The notes beneath the pieces were generated by a model. It ran no database searches, was not told the origin of the DNA, and saw only the letters and a program-made list of their open reading frames with translations. Both the position numbers and the translations under genes were made by a program. Shown here in pieces: positions 43,264 through 51,713 of a stretch of DNA of 64,000 nt (the stretch's first letter is position 1; each line of letters opens with the position of its first letter). The DNA comes from Nonomuraea soli (GTDB lineage: Bacteria; Actinomycetota; Actinomycetes; Streptosporangiales; Streptosporangiaceae), in assembly GCF_013761175.1 (NCBI RefSeq), contig NZ_JACDUR010000001.1, positions 744,001 through 808,000 on the forward strand, in the 5' to 3' direction.

Positions 43264-44145
43264 TTAGAGTACGGCGGCCAGCGCCTGATCGAGGTGGGTA
43301 TGGGCGAACGCGTAGCCGCTGTCAACCAGCTTTTTCGGGATAATGCGGTGGCTGGACAGCAGGGCCTCGTCGCCGAAGTCACCCAGGCCCAGTTTGAGCG
43401 CGGTTTTCGGCACGGGGATCGGCATCATGGGGCGCTTCAGGGATTTGGCCAGGATTTGTGAGAATTCACGATTGGTGACCGGATTGACCCCTGTGAGATT
43501 TACTGGGCCACTTATTTCCGGATTTTTCAGGATGTGAACGGTGGCCTGGACCCAGTCGTCGACCGTGATCCACGACCACCACTGCCTGCCGTTGCCCAGC
43601 GGTGCGCCCAGCCCCATTTTGAAGATCGGCAGCATCGGCTTGAGCGCACCGCCCTTGCCGGTGAGCACCAGCCCGGTGCGCAGCTGGGCGTTCCGTGTCG
43701 CGGACGTGTCCGCCGCGGCCTCCCACTGCTCGCACAGGTCGGCCAGGAAGCCGTGGCCCTTGGGGGCGCTCTCGTCGATGGTCAGCTCGCCGGTGTCGCC
43801 GTAGAAGTCGACGCCCGACGCGGTGACGAAGACCCCTGGCGGGTCGTCGAGCCGTTCGATCGCCTGCCTGAGCGTGCCCACGCTGCGCAGGCGGCTCTGG
43901 ACGATGTCACGCTTGGCGTCCTCGCTCCAGCGGCGGTTGATCGGCGTGCCCGACAGGCACACCACCCCCTCGGCGCCGCGCAGGACGCCGTCGTCAACGT
44001 GGCCGCTCCCCGGGTCCCAGCGTGCCTCGTCAGGGGATGCCGGCGCTTGCCGTACGAGTCTGGTCACCTGCAGGCCGGCGGCCCGCAGGCCGCCGATCAG
44101 CGCGGTGCCGAGCAGGCCCGAGGCCCCGGCTACAACGATCGCCAT
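43264..44145 (-). CDS. TIGR01777-type epimerase (SDR family)
   Basis: 293 residues. The NAD-binding 'VVAGASGLLGTALIGGL' opens a Rossmann domain; 'VCLSGTPINRRWSEDAKRDI', 'FVTASGVDFYGDTGE' (YxxxK-type region altered) and 'WWSWITVDDWVQATVHIL' are the YfcH/SulA-like signatures, followed by the DUF1731 C-terminus 'GDEALLSSHRIIPKKLVDSG'. The biochemical role is unknown. It lies 9 nt downstream of ohr on the same strand and is likely in one operon under the TetR sites. Confidence 0.9.
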   Translation of the reverse strand: MAIVVAGASGLLGTALIGGLRAAGLQVTRLVRQAPASPDEARWDPGSGHVDDGVLRGAEGVVCLSGTPINRRWSEDAKRDIVQSRLRSVGTLRQAIERLDDPPGVFVTASGVDFYGDTGELTIDESAPKGHGFLADLCEQWEAAADTSATRNAQLRTGLVLTGKGGALKPMLPIFKMGLGAPLGNGRQWWSWITVDDWVQATVHILKNPEISGPVNLTGVNPVTNREFSQILAKSLKRPMMPIPVPKTALKLGLGDFGDEALLSSHRIIPKKLVDSGYAFAHTHLDQALAAVL

Positions 44146-44154
44146 ACGACCTTT

Positions 44155-44559
44155 CTACTCGATCACCAGCTCGACCGGGATGTTGCCACGCGTCGCGTTG
44201 GAGTACGGGCACACCTGGTGGGTGGCCTCGACGAGGGCCCGGCCCTGCTCGGGGGTGAGGTGGTCGGGCAGTTCCACGCGGAGCGTGGCCGCCAGCCCGA
44301 AGCCGCCCTTGCCGTTGCTGTTCAGCTCGATCTCGGCGGTCACCGACGCGTCGCCGATCTCCAGCGACTGCTGCTTGGCCACCAGCTGCATCGCGCTGGT
44401 GAAGCAGGACGCGTAGCCGACCGCGAACAGCTGCTCGGGGTTGGTGCCCGAGCCGTCGCCGCCCAGCTCGGTGGGGAGCGAGAGCTTGACGTCGAGCTTG
44501 CCGTCCGAGGTCACTCCGCGGCCTTCGCGCCCGTTCGCCGTGCCGATCGCCGTGTACAT
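44155..44559 (-). CDS. ohr: Organic hydroperoxide resistance protein (Ohr/OsmC)
   Basis: 134 residues from the ATG at 44559. The peroxidatic Cys is in 'VGYASCFTSAM' and the resolving Cys in 'HQVCPYSNATRGN', the two-Cys Ohr arrangement. It reduces organic hydroperoxides using lipoylated proteins (dihydrolipoamide) as electron donor in characterised relatives, which fits the lipoate and lpdA genes in the same window. It is divergent from a tetR gene, with twin operators between, instead of the usual MarR-type OhrR. Confidence 0.93.
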   Translation of the reverse strand: MYTAIGTANGREGRGVTSDGKLDVKLSLPTELGGDGSGTNPEQLFAVGYASCFTSAMQLVAKQQSLEIGDASVTAEIELNSNGKGGFGLAATLRVELPDHLTPEQGRALVEATHQVCPYSNATRGNIPVELVIE

Positions 44560-44581
44560 GTCGTCTCCCTCAAGAATCGAA

Positions 44582-44597
44582 CAGACAGGTCTGTCTG
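44582..44597. promoter_or_regulatory. TetR operator 1 of the ohr/tetR spacer
   Basis: CAGACAGGTCTGTCTG, 7-bp arms CAGACAG / CTGTCTG around GT. It is 22 nt from the ohr start. Confidence 0.85.
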
Positions 44598-44612
44598 GCT
44601 GTGAGCCCACAA

Positions 44613-44628
44613 TAGACAGGTCTGTCTG
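44613..44628. promoter_or_regulatory. TetR operator 2 of the ohr/tetR spacer
   Basis: TAGACAGGTCTGTCTG, identical to operator 1 except for the first base, 31 bp away centre to centre (about three helical turns). TATCGT at 44630-44635 follows directly and ends 6 nt before the tetR GTG, so binding should block the tetR promoter. Confidence 0.85.
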
Positions 44629-44641
44629 GTATCGTCAAGGC

Positions 44642-45205
44642 GTGTCCACTCGTTCCGTGTCCCCGGCCCGCCGGAGGGTCCTGTCGACGGCCAGCGCGCT
44701 CTTCTACGCCGAGGGCATCCACGCCGTCGGGATCGACCGGATCATCGCCGAGGCGGCGGTGGCGAAGGCCACCTTCTACCACCACTTCCCGAGCAAGGAC
44801 GCCCTCGTCCACGCCTACGTCGAAGAGCAGGCCCGCACCCAGCGCGAGGCCATGGCCCAGGTCACCGAGACCGCGCCCCGCGAGCGGCTGCTGCGCGTCT
44901 TCGACGCCATGGGCGAGATCGGCGCGCTGCCCGGCTTCCGCGGCTGCCAGTTCATCAACGTCGCCGCCGAATACCCCGAACGCGACCATCCCGTACGGCA
45001 GGCGGTCGACGCCCATCGCCGCTGGTTCCACGAGGAGTTCCGCTCGGAGCTCGCCGCCATGGGCGACCCCGACCCCGCGGCGACGGCCTCGATGCTGATG
45101 CTCGTGCGCGACGGCATCGCCGTCGGCGCCAACCTCGACGACCCCGCCGACGTGCGCGCCATCGTGCGCCAGGCCGTCACCCGGCTGCTCGGACCGGCCG
45201 TCTAG
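44642..45205 (+). CDS. TetR-family regulator of ohr
   Basis: 187 residues from a GTG at 44642, leaderless by position of the -10 box. The HTH reads 'VLSTASALFYAEGIHAVGID' then 'RIIAEAAVAKATFYHHFPSK', and the C-terminal ligand domain contains a single Cys in 'GFRGCQFINVAAEYPE', a candidate peroxide sensor. It probably represses ohr, the epimerase gene and itself through the two dyads. Its stop shares CTAG with the convergent acetyltransferase stop. Confidence 0.92.
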   Translation: MSTRSVSPARRRVLSTASALFYAEGIHAVGIDRIIAEAAVAKATFYHHFPSKDALVHAYVEEQARTQREAMAQVTETAPRERLLRVFDAMGEIGALPGFRGCQFINVAAEYPERDHPVRQAVDAHRRWFHEEFRSELAAMGDPDPAATASMLMLVRDGIAVGANLDDPADVRAIVRQAVTRLLGPAV

Positions 45206-46161
45206 ACCTCGTCGTCCCAGGCCATGGAGCTGATCCGCCAGCCGTCCGGCGTGCGGACGAACTGGGTGGTCTTGTGCCCCGCGCCCTCGAACGCGTCGCC
45301 GTCGAGGCGGCCGGCCTTGCGGTAGTGGCTGAAGCGGTGGGCGACCGTCCCGTGGATCTCGGTGCGCTCGGCGACCTCCCACTCGGAGAAGTCCGTCAGT
45401 GTCCCGTCGGTGAGCATGCGCTGGCGGGGCTCGATGAACGCGCCGAGGTCCTGCACGACCGGCTGCGCCCCGAGATTCTTGATGATCCTGGCCTCGGGGA
45501 TGAACACCTGGCGAAGGCTCTCCAGGTCCGGCCGCCGGCCGCCGGTGTTGTCGAACGCGCCCAGGAAGGCGGCCGCGAGCCGGTCGAGCTCCTCCTTGTC
45601 GCCGGAGCGGCCGTCGTCGTGCCGCCACTCCGAGGCCAGCACCGACCAGATCTGCACGTCGCGGCGCGGTCCCTCCCGGCCGGGCAGGACCTGGCGCAGG
45701 GTGCCGTCCAGGCTCATGCCCAGGCGCTTGGCCACGGCGACGCTGCGCGTGTTGCCGGGCAGCGTGCGCCACTCGGCCCGGCTCAGCCCGCGCACGCGGA
45801 ACGCCCAGTCGATCATCATGCGCGTCACCGGCGTGATCAGCCCGCGTCCCTCGGCCGCCGGCTCCAGCCAGCAGCCGAGCTCGCACACCCCTGAAGCGGC
45901 GTCGAACGAGACGAACATCGTGCCGCCGACCAGGACGCCGTCGAGCCAGATGCCGAACAGCCGCCGCCGGTCGGCCGCCTGGTCGTCGGCATAGCGCTGC
46001 AACACCCGGCGTGCGCCGTCCAGGCCGGACGCGACGAAGCTCTCGCCGACCCACGGGGCGATGTGGGCACGGGCGCGGTCCAGGTGGGCGGCGAACTCCT
46101 CGGCGTGGTACGGCTCCAGCGGGCGCAACTGGGCGTGGCCTGGCAGGGACAGGGCGAACAT
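45202..46161 (-). CDS. Fusion of GNAT acetyltransferase and SnoaL/NTF2-like domain
   Basis: 319 residues from the ATG at 46161; an upstream in-frame reading from 46185 adds eight residues. Residues 1-190 are a RimJ/RimL-type GNAT domain ('QLRPLEPYHAEEFAAHLDRA', 'GCWLEPAAEGRGLITPVTRM', 'NTRSVAVAKRLGMSLDGTLR'). Residues about 200-319 are an NTF2/SnoaL-like alpha+beta cone ('ELDRLAAAFLGAFDNTGGRR', 'GTLTDFSEWEVAERTEIHGT', 'FVRTPDGWRISSMAWDD'). Each is common alone; the fusion is unusual. Both parts may act on one small molecule. It is divergent from a second tetR 50 bp away. Confidence 0.85.
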   Translation of the reverse strand: MFALSLPGHAQLRPLEPYHAEEFAAHLDRARAHIAPWVGESFVASGLDGARRVLQRYADDQAADRRRLFGIWLDGVLVGGTMFVSFDAASGVCELGCWLEPAAEGRGLITPVTRMMIDWAFRVRGLSRAEWRTLPGNTRSVAVAKRLGMSLDGTLRQVLPGREGPRRDVQIWSVLASEWRHDDGRSGDKEELDRLAAAFLGAFDNTGGRRPDLESLRQVFIPEARIIKNLGAQPVVQDLGAFIEPRQRMLTDGTLTDFSEWEVAERTEIHGTVAHRFSHYRKAGRLDGDAFEGAGHKTTQFVRTPDGWRISSMAWDDEV

Positions 46162-46181
46162 GGCGGCCTTCCGTTTACATA

Positions 46182-46192
46182 ACAAGCGTTGT
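46182..46192. promoter_or_regulatory. Candidate TetR operator in the GNAT-fusion/tetR spacer
   Basis: ACAAGCGTTGT is a small dyad (ACAA / TTGT around GCG) in the 50-bp divergent spacer, just before TATCCT at 46200-46205, the tetR -10 box, which ends 6 nt from its ATG. Confidence 0.5.
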
Positions 46193-46211
46193 GCGAATGT
46201 ATCCTTCCGGC

Positions 46212-46802
46212 ATGCCGCGCCACAAGGGAGACCACGACGCCCGCCGCCGCGAGGTGTCGGGAGCCGTCAGGAGGGTGCTGGCCGTGCACGGCTTCGGCGG
46301 CCTGACCCTGCGCGCGGTCGCCGCAGAGATGGGGGCCACGACCGGGCTCCTCACGCACTACTTCCCGAGCAAGCGGGACCTGGTGGCCTACGCCCTCGAG
46401 GTGCTCGACGAGCAACGCACCAGCCGGCCCAGGCCCGCGCCCGACACGGGGGAGGGCCTGGCGGGAGTACGCGCGATGCTCGCCGACATCCTGCCGACCA
46501 CGGCGGAGTCCGTGGCGTCCAACCGGGTCTGGGTGAGCTCGTGGGACGCGGCGCTCGGCGACCCCGAGCTGGCCGCCGGGCACGCGGCCCGCTACCGGCG
46601 CTCGCGCGAACGGCTCCAGCGGCACGTGGAGGCCGCGCAGGAACGGGGCGAGGTGGCCGAGGGCGACGCGGGGGAGGTGGCGGCGGCGCTGCAGTCGTTC
46701 GTGCTCGGGCTCATCGTCCAGGTCCTGCTGGAGGTGGACGCCTTCCCTCCCGAGCGGCAGCTGCGGCTCCTGGACGACTACCTGGCGTCGCTGCGCCCCT
46801 GA
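46212..46802 (+). CDS. TetR-family transcriptional regulator
   Basis: 196 residues. The N-terminal HTH is 'VLAVHGFGGLTLRAVAAEMG' followed by 'ATTGLLTHYFPSKRDLVAYA'. The C-terminal domain ('VWVSSWDAALGDPELAAGHA', 'AALQSFVLGLIVQVLLEVDA') resembles BetI/TetR_C_6 proteins. It is divergent from the GNAT-SnoaL fusion, which it probably represses. The transcript appears leaderless. Ligand unknown. Confidence 0.92.
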   Translation: MPRHKGDHDARRREVSGAVRRVLAVHGFGGLTLRAVAAEMGATTGLLTHYFPSKRDLVAYALEVLDEQRTSRPRPAPDTGEGLAGVRAMLADILPTTAESVASNRVWVSSWDAALGDPELAAGHAARYRRSRERLQRHVEAAQERGEVAEGDAGEVAAALQSFVLGLIVQVLLEVDAFPPERQLRLLDDYLASLRP

Positions 46803-46830
46803 GCCCGGACCGCTCCGCCGTACCCAACGG

Positions 46831-46865
46831 AAAAGCCGGGCACGACCGCGACGGTCGCACCCGGC
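46831..46865 (-). terminator. Terminator of the pepA-lpdA-sucB operon
   Basis: 13-bp stem between 46835-46847 and 46853-46865 with two G-T wobble pairs and a short loop, followed by TTTT on the minus strand. It lies 18 nt past the sucB stop. Confidence 0.85.
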
Positions 46866-46883
46866 CTCTCGCCGTCAGGCGTG

Positions 46884-48377
46884 TTACGCGAGCCCGAGCT
46901 GGGCCTCGAAGCGGCCCTCCTCGAGGCGCTTCTTGATGGTGGTCAGGAAGCGCGCGGCGTCGGCGCCGTCGACCAGGCGGTGGTCGTAGGTCAGCGCGAG
47001 GTAGACCATCGACCGCACGGCGATGACCTCACCCTCGGGGGTGTCGACCACGACGGGACGCTTGACGACGCCACCGGTGCCCAGCATGCCGACCTGCGGC
47101 TTGTTGAGGATCGGGGTGTCGAACAGGGCGCCGCGGCTGCCCGTGTTGGTCAGCGTGAACGTGCCGCCGGCCAGGTCGTCCGGGCTGATCTTGTTGGTGC
47201 GGGTGCGGTCGGCCACGTCGGCGATCTTCCGGGCCAGACCGGCCAGGTTGAGGTCACCGGCGCCCTTGACGACCGGGACGATGAGGCCCTTCTCGGTGTC
47301 GACCGCGATGCCGAGGTTCTCGACGTCGAAGTAGGTCACCTCGTTGGTCTCGTCGTTGATCGTGGCGTTGAGCTTCGGGTGCTGCTTGAGCGCCTCGACC
47401 GCGGCCATCGCGAAGAACGGCAGGAACGACAGCTTGGCGCCCTCACGGCGCTGGAAGTCGGCCTTGGCCCGGTCGCGCAGGCGAGCGATCTTGGTCACGT
47501 CGACCTCGACCACCGTGGTGAGCTGGGCCGAGGTCTGCAGCGACTCCAGCATGCGCTTGGCGATCGTGGCCCGCAGGCGCGTCATCTTCTCGGTACGGCC
47601 ACGCAGCGTGGTGTCGACCTCGACCGACTCGGGAGCCGCGGACGCCGGGGCGGCGGCCGGAGCCTGAGCCGCGGGCTGAGCCTGCTCCTGGGCGGCCGGA
47701 GCCGGGGCCTGCGCCGCGGGAGCGGCGGCCGGAGCGGCCTGCTCACGCTGGGCGTTGGCGGCCTCCAGGACGTCCTGCTTGCGAATGCGGCCACCCACGC
47801 CGGTGCCGGTCAGCGAGTTGAGGTCGACGCCGTGCTCGCTGGCGAGCTTGCGCACCAGCGGCGTGACGTACGGGCTCTCACCGGACGACGGCAGCGGAGC
47901 CGGCGCGCTCGCCGGGGTCGTCGCGATCGGCGAGGACTGCTGCTGAGCCTGCTGCGGCGCCTGCTGGGGGGCCTGCTGCTGCGGGGCCTCCTGCTGCGGC
48001 GCGGGAGCCTGCGCCTGCTCCGGAGCGGGCTGCGGGATCGAGGAGGCCGCGGGGGCGGGCTCGGGCTCCGGCTGGGGCTCGGGCTCCGGCTGCGCGGCCG
48101 GAGCCTGCTCCTGCGCGGGGGCAGAGGCGCCTTCGGTGCCGTTCTCGTCAATGATGGCGAGCTCGGCGCCGACCTCGACGGTCTCGTCCTCCTGGACCAC
48201 GATCTTGGTGATCACACCGGCGGACGGAGAGGGGATCTCCGTGTCGACCTTGTCGGTCGAGACTTCGAGGAGCGGCTCGTCGGCCTCGACGCGCTCGCCC
48301 TCCTTCTTCAGCCAACGGGTGACCGTGCCCTCGGTCACGCTCTCACCGAGCTGGGGCATCTGTACAGAAACCGGCAT
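46884..48377 (-). CDS. sucB: 2-oxo acid dehydrogenase E2 component (dihydrolipoyl succinyl/acetyltransferase)
   Basis: 497 residues. One lipoyl domain (1-75) with the modified Lys in '[12 protein letters not shown]'; a long Ala/Pro/Gln linker (about 80-165); a peripheral-subunit-binding domain ('[20 protein letters not shown]'); a second Ala/Pro/Gln linker; and the catalytic domain ending '[19 protein letters not shown]', with His near 466. It carries acyl groups from E1 to CoA. The single lipoyl domain is typical of some actinobacteria; others have two or more. The actinobacterial E2 serves both pyruvate and 2-oxoglutarate complexes, so the sucB name is by gene order. lpdA (E3) is 28 nt upstream. 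Confidence 0.95.
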   Translation of the reverse strand: MPVSVQMPQLGESVTEGTVTRWLKKEGERVEADEPLLEVSTDKVDTEIPSPSAGVITKIVVQEDETVEVGAELAIIDENGTEGASAPAQEQAPAAQPEPEPQPEPEPAPAASSIPQPAPEQAQAPAPQQEAPQQQAPQQAPQQAQQQSSPIATTPASAPAPLPSSGESPYVTPLVRKLASEHGVDLNSLTGTGVGGRIRKQDVLEAANAQREQAAPAAAPAAQAPAPAAQEQAQPAAQAPAAAPASAAPESVEVDTTLRGRTEKMTRLRATIAKRMLESLQTSAQLTTVVEVDVTKIARLRDRAKADFQRREGAKLSFLPFFAMAAVEALKQHPKLNATINDETNEVTYFDVENLGIAVDTEKGLIVPVVKGAGDLNLAGLARKIADVADRTRTNKISPDDLAGGTFTLTNTGSRGALFDTPILNKPQVGMLGTGGVVKRPVVVDTPEGEVIAVRSMVYLALTYDHRLVDGADAARFLTTIKKRLEEGRFEAQLGLA

Positions 48378-48405
48378 CGTTTTATCTCTCGCTATCGAGG
48401 GCCTG

Positions 48406-49782
48406 TTAGTTGTGAACGTGGAGCGGCTTGCCCGCGAGAGCCAGCATGGCCTCGCCGACAGCCTCCGACTGGGTCGGATGGGCGTGGATCAGCTGGGCGA
48501 CCTCCGAAGGGAGCGCCTCCCAGTTGTAGATCAGCTGCCCCTCGGTGACGAGCTCGCCGATGCGGCGCCCCACCATGTGGACACCGACGACCGGTCCGTC
48601 CTTCTGCGCGATGACCTTGACCGCGCCAGCCGTACCGAGAATCTGGCTCTTGGGGTTGCCGGCCAGGTCGTAGACCTGCTCGACGATCTCCAGGCCGCGC
48701 TCGCGCGCCTGGGCCGAGGTGAGGCCCACCGAGGCCACCTCGGGGTCGGAGTAGGTGATGCGAGGCACCCCCGCGTAGTCGATCGGCGCCGGATCGAGCC
48801 CCGCGATGTGCTCGGCGACCAGGATGCCCTCCGCGAAACCGGCGTGCGCCAGCTGCAGGGTCGGGATCAGGTCGCCGATGGCGTAGACGCCGGGCACCGA
48901 TGTCCGGCAGCGGTCGTCGACCACGACGGAGCCGCGCTCGACCGTGACGCCCTGCTCCTCGAAGCCCAGCCCCGCGCTCACCGAGCCGCGGCCGACCGCC
49001 ACCAGGAGCTGGTCGGCCTCGAACGTCTTGCCGTTGGCGAGCGTCACCACGACGCCGGTGTCGGTGGTCTTGACGCCCTCGAAGAAGACGCCCAGCTCGA
49101 ACTTGATGCCACGGCGGCGGAAGGCCCGCTCCAGCAGCTTGGAGCTCGACTCCTCCTCGGTCGGCAGCAGGTGCGGCAGCGCCTCGACGATGGTCACCTC
49201 GGCGCCGAAGGAGCGGTAGACGCTGGCCAGCTCGACGCCGATCACGCCGCCGCCCAGCACGATCACCGAGGCCGGGAGGCGGTCCATGGTCAGGACGTGC
49301 TCGCTGGTGATCACCCTCGAACCGTCGATCTCCAGACCGGGCAGCGACTTCGGCGCCGAACCCGTGGCCAGCACGACGTTGGCGCCCTCGACGATCTCGC
49401 CGTTGACCTGGATCTGCCGCGGGCCGACCATCCGGCCCTCGCCCTCGATGACGGTGACGCCGGCGGACTTGAGCAGGCCCTGCACGCCCTTCCAGGCGCG
49501 GGTGATGATCTTGTCCTTGAAGGCGTGAACGCCCGGCAGGTCGATGCCCTCGAAACGGGCCTTGACGCCGTACGCCTCGCTCTCGCGCGTCTCGTCGGCC
49601 ACCTCGGCCGAGTGCAGCAGCGCCTTGGTGGGGATGCACCCGCGGTGGAGGCAGGTGCCGCCGATCTTGTCCCTCTCGATCAGCGCGACGGACTTGCCCA
49701 GCTCGGCAGCTCGCAGAGCGCAGGCATAGCCGCCACTTCCGCCACCCAGGACGACGATGTCATAGGCCACAGGATTGCTCAT
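48406..49782 (-). CDS. lpdA: Dihydrolipoyl dehydrogenase (E3)
   Basis: 458 residues. FAD motif '[20 protein letters not shown]', redox disulfide '[13 protein letters not shown]' (Cys44, Cys49), NAD motif '[20 protein letters not shown]', and the C-terminal active-site '[13 protein letters not shown]' with the His-Glu pair. It reoxidises dihydrolipoamide on E2 with NAD. It lies between pepA (12 nt) and sucB (28 nt) on the same strand, one operon. It may also recharge the lipoylated partner that reduces Ohr. Confidence 0.97.
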   Translation of the reverse strand: MSNPVAYDIVVLGGGSGGYACALRAAELGKSVALIERDKIGGTCLHRGCIPTKALLHSAEVADETRESEAYGVKARFEGIDLPGVHAFKDKIITRAWKGVQGLLKSAGVTVIEGEGRMVGPRQIQVNGEIVEGANVVLATGSAPKSLPGLEIDGSRVITSEHVLTMDRLPASVIVLGGGVIGVELASVYRSFGAEVTIVEALPHLLPTEEESSSKLLERAFRRRGIKFELGVFFEGVKTTDTGVVVTLANGKTFEADQLLVAVGRGSVSAGLGFEEQGVTVERGSVVVDDRCRTSVPGVYAIGDLIPTLQLAHAGFAEGILVAEHIAGLDPAPIDYAGVPRITYSDPEVASVGLTSAQARERGLEIVEQVYDLAGNPKSQILGTAGAVKVIAQKDGPVVGVHMVGRRIGELVTEGQLIYNWEALPSEVAQLIHAHPTQSEAVGEAMLALAGKPLHVHN

Positions 49783-49794
49783 GACATCATCTTT

Positions 49795-51252
49795 TCACTT
49801 GGCAAGGCCGGATGCGTGCCGCTCGGCCAGTCCGATGAGGGTGCGCACGAAGGCGCCGGTGCCGCCCTTGGGGGTGTAGCCGTGGGGCTCGCCCCGGTTG
49901 AAGGCGGGTCCTGCCATGTCGATGTGCGCCCACTTGACGCCGTCGGGCACGAACTCCTTGAGGAAGATGCCCGCGGCCAGCATGCTGCCCCAGCGCTCCG
50001 GCTGCAGGTTGGCGATGTCGGCGGTGGGGGAGTCGAGACCCTTGCGCAGCTCCTCGGGCAGCGGCATGCCCCAGGCGCCCTCGCCCTGCTGGCCGGCGAC
50101 CTCGACGACCAGCTCGCGGGTGGCGTCGTCGTTGGACATGACGCCTGCCGTACGCCAGCCGAGCGCGACGATCTGCGCGCCGGTCAGGGTCGCGACGTCG
50201 ACGATCAGGTCGGGCTCGTCCTCCAGCGCGCGGGCGATGCCGTCCATGAGCACCAGGCGGCCCTCGGCGTCGGTGTCGAGCACCTCGACGGTCTTGCCGC
50301 TGTAGCTGTGGAGCACGTCGCTGGGGCGCTGTGCCGTACCGGAGGGCATGTTCTCGGCCAGGCAGAGGTAGCCGACGGCGTTGACCTTCAGGCCCAGCCT
50401 GGCGATGCCGACCAGGGCGCCGAAGACCGCGCCCGCGCCGCCCATGTCGGACTTCATCCAGTCCATACCGGCGCTCGGCTTGATCGACAGGCCGCCCGAG
50501 TCGAAGGTGATGCCCTTGCCGACGTAGGCGACGGTCTTGTCGGCCTCGGGGTGGGTGTAGGACAGGCGCACCAGCCGCGGCGGGCGGGCGGAGCCCTGGC
50601 CGACGCCGAGGATGCCGCCGTAGCCGCCCTCCTTGAGCTGCTTCTCGTCGAGCACCTCGACCTTCAGTCCCGCCTGGCCGCCGGTCTCCTCGGCGATCTC
50701 GGCGAACCGGCCGGGCCACAGGTCGGACGGCGGCGTGTTGACCAGGTCACGCACCAGGTTGACCGCGTCGGCCAGCGTCCTGGCCCGCTCGGTGTCGCCG
50801 TCGGTGAGCACGTCGAGCGCCTCGACGCTCTCGTGCTTGTCGGCGCGGTAGCGGTTGAAGGTGTAGGCGCCCAGCAGCGCGCCGAGCGCGACCGCCTCGG
50901 CCTGCTCGGGGCTGCCCGCGGGCAGCGCGAGCGCCGCGCGCTTCGTGCCGGCCAGCGAGCGTACGGCGGCGCCGGCCGCGCGGCGCAGGCCCTCGGAGTC
51001 GGCCGACTCGCCCAGGCCGACGGCGACCAGGACCGGTGCGGTGATGGAGCCGAAGGTCGGCACCTTGGCGACTTCGCCGGCCTTGCCCTTGAAGCCGAGA
51101 GACTTCAGTGTCTGGGCGAGCTTGCCGCCGAAAGCCTGCTCCAAGCCCTCGACGCCCGTCGTGGGGGCGTCGGAACCCGGGTGGAACCCGACGATGAGTG
51201 CGTCGGTGTCGTACGAGACAGGGTCTGCTGAGTTCAGCCGCACAGTGGTCAC
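49795..51252 (-). CDS. pepA: Leucyl aminopeptidase (M17)
   Basis: 485 residues from a GTG at 51252, where TAGCAT ends 8 nt upstream (leaderless type); an extended frame from 51288 has no support. The C-terminal catalytic domain has metal ligands in 'YVGKGITFDSGGLSIKPS', 'MKSDMGGAGAVFGA' and 'VLDTDAEGRLVLMDGI', and 'DVATLTGAQIVALG'. It removes N-terminal residues, notably Leu, from peptides and is hexameric with two metals per subunit. First gene of the pepA-lpdA-sucB operon, an arrangement shared with Streptomyces. Confidence 0.95.
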   Translation of the reverse strand: MTTVRLNSADPVSYDTDALIVGFHPGSDAPTTGVEGLEQAFGGKLAQTLKSLGFKGKAGEVAKVPTFGSITAPVLVAVGLGESADSEGLRRAAGAAVRSLAGTKRAALALPAGSPEQAEAVALGALLGAYTFNRYRADKHESVEALDVLTDGDTERARTLADAVNLVRDLVNTPPSDLWPGRFAEIAEETGGQAGLKVEVLDEKQLKEGGYGGILGVGQGSARPPRLVRLSYTHPEADKTVAYVGKGITFDSGGLSIKPSAGMDWMKSDMGGAGAVFGALVGIARLGLKVNAVGYLCLAENMPSGTAQRPSDVLHSYSGKTVEVLDTDAEGRLVLMDGIARALEDEPDLIVDVATLTGAQIVALGWRTAGVMSNDDATRELVVEVAGQQGEGAWGMPLPEELRKGLDSPTADIANLQPERWGSMLAAGIFLKEFVPDGVKWAHIDMAGPAFNRGEPHGYTPKGGTGAFVRTLIGLAERHASGLAK

Positions 51253-51328
51253 GTAAACCGATGCTATCCAGGGTTTGTCCCTATGCATAACACAGGGTCA
51301 TCCCATCAATATGAAGCTACCGGGGGTG

Positions 51329-51349
51329 GCACCATCCGGCTGATGGTGC
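51329..51349. promoter_or_regulatory. GntR/YtrA-type operator candidate
   Basis: GCACCATC-n5-GATGGTGC is a perfect inverted repeat, 17 bp before the gntR ATG. Its position overlaps the expected -35/-10 region, fitting autoregulation by the short GntR protein. Confidence 0.7.
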
Positions 51350-51365
51350 TAGTTTCATTGGCATC

Positions 51366-51713
51366 ATGCTGCTGACGCTGAACCTGAACGACCCGCGGCC
51401 ACTCCACGAGCAGGTGGCCTCGGCGATCCGCCATGCGATCGCCGAGGGCTCCTACTCGGCCGGAGACCGGCTGCCACCCGCCCGCGACCTGGCCGACGCC
51501 CTCGGCATCAACGCCAACACCGTCCTGCGGGCGCTGCGCGAGCTGCGCGACGAGGGCGTGCTGGAGTTCCGGCGCGGGCGCGGGGTCAGCGTCGCCAGCG
51601 TGGTCGAGGGCCGGCTCGCCATCCTCACCAAGGCGCGCGAGCTGCTCGAAGAGGCCCGACGCTACGGCTACAGCCGTGATGACCTGATCGAGATCGTGAA
51701 GGAGTTGCCATGA
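51366..51713 (+). CDS. GntR-family regulator, YtrA subfamily
   Basis: 115 residues. Winged helix 'LHEQVASAIRHAIAEGSYSA' and 'LADALGINANTVLRALRELR' with wing 'RRGRGVSV', then only a 40-residue tail with no effector domain, as in YtrA regulators. These usually repress adjacent membrane-protein or ABC operons in response to cell-envelope stress. It overlaps the DUF1648 gene by ATGA and is the first of three coupled genes. Confidence 0.92.
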   Translation: MLLTLNLNDPRPLHEQVASAIRHAIAEGSYSAGDRLPPARDLADALGINANTVLRALRELRDEGVLEFRRGRGVSVASVVEGRLAILTKARELLEEARRYGYSRDDLIEIVKELP

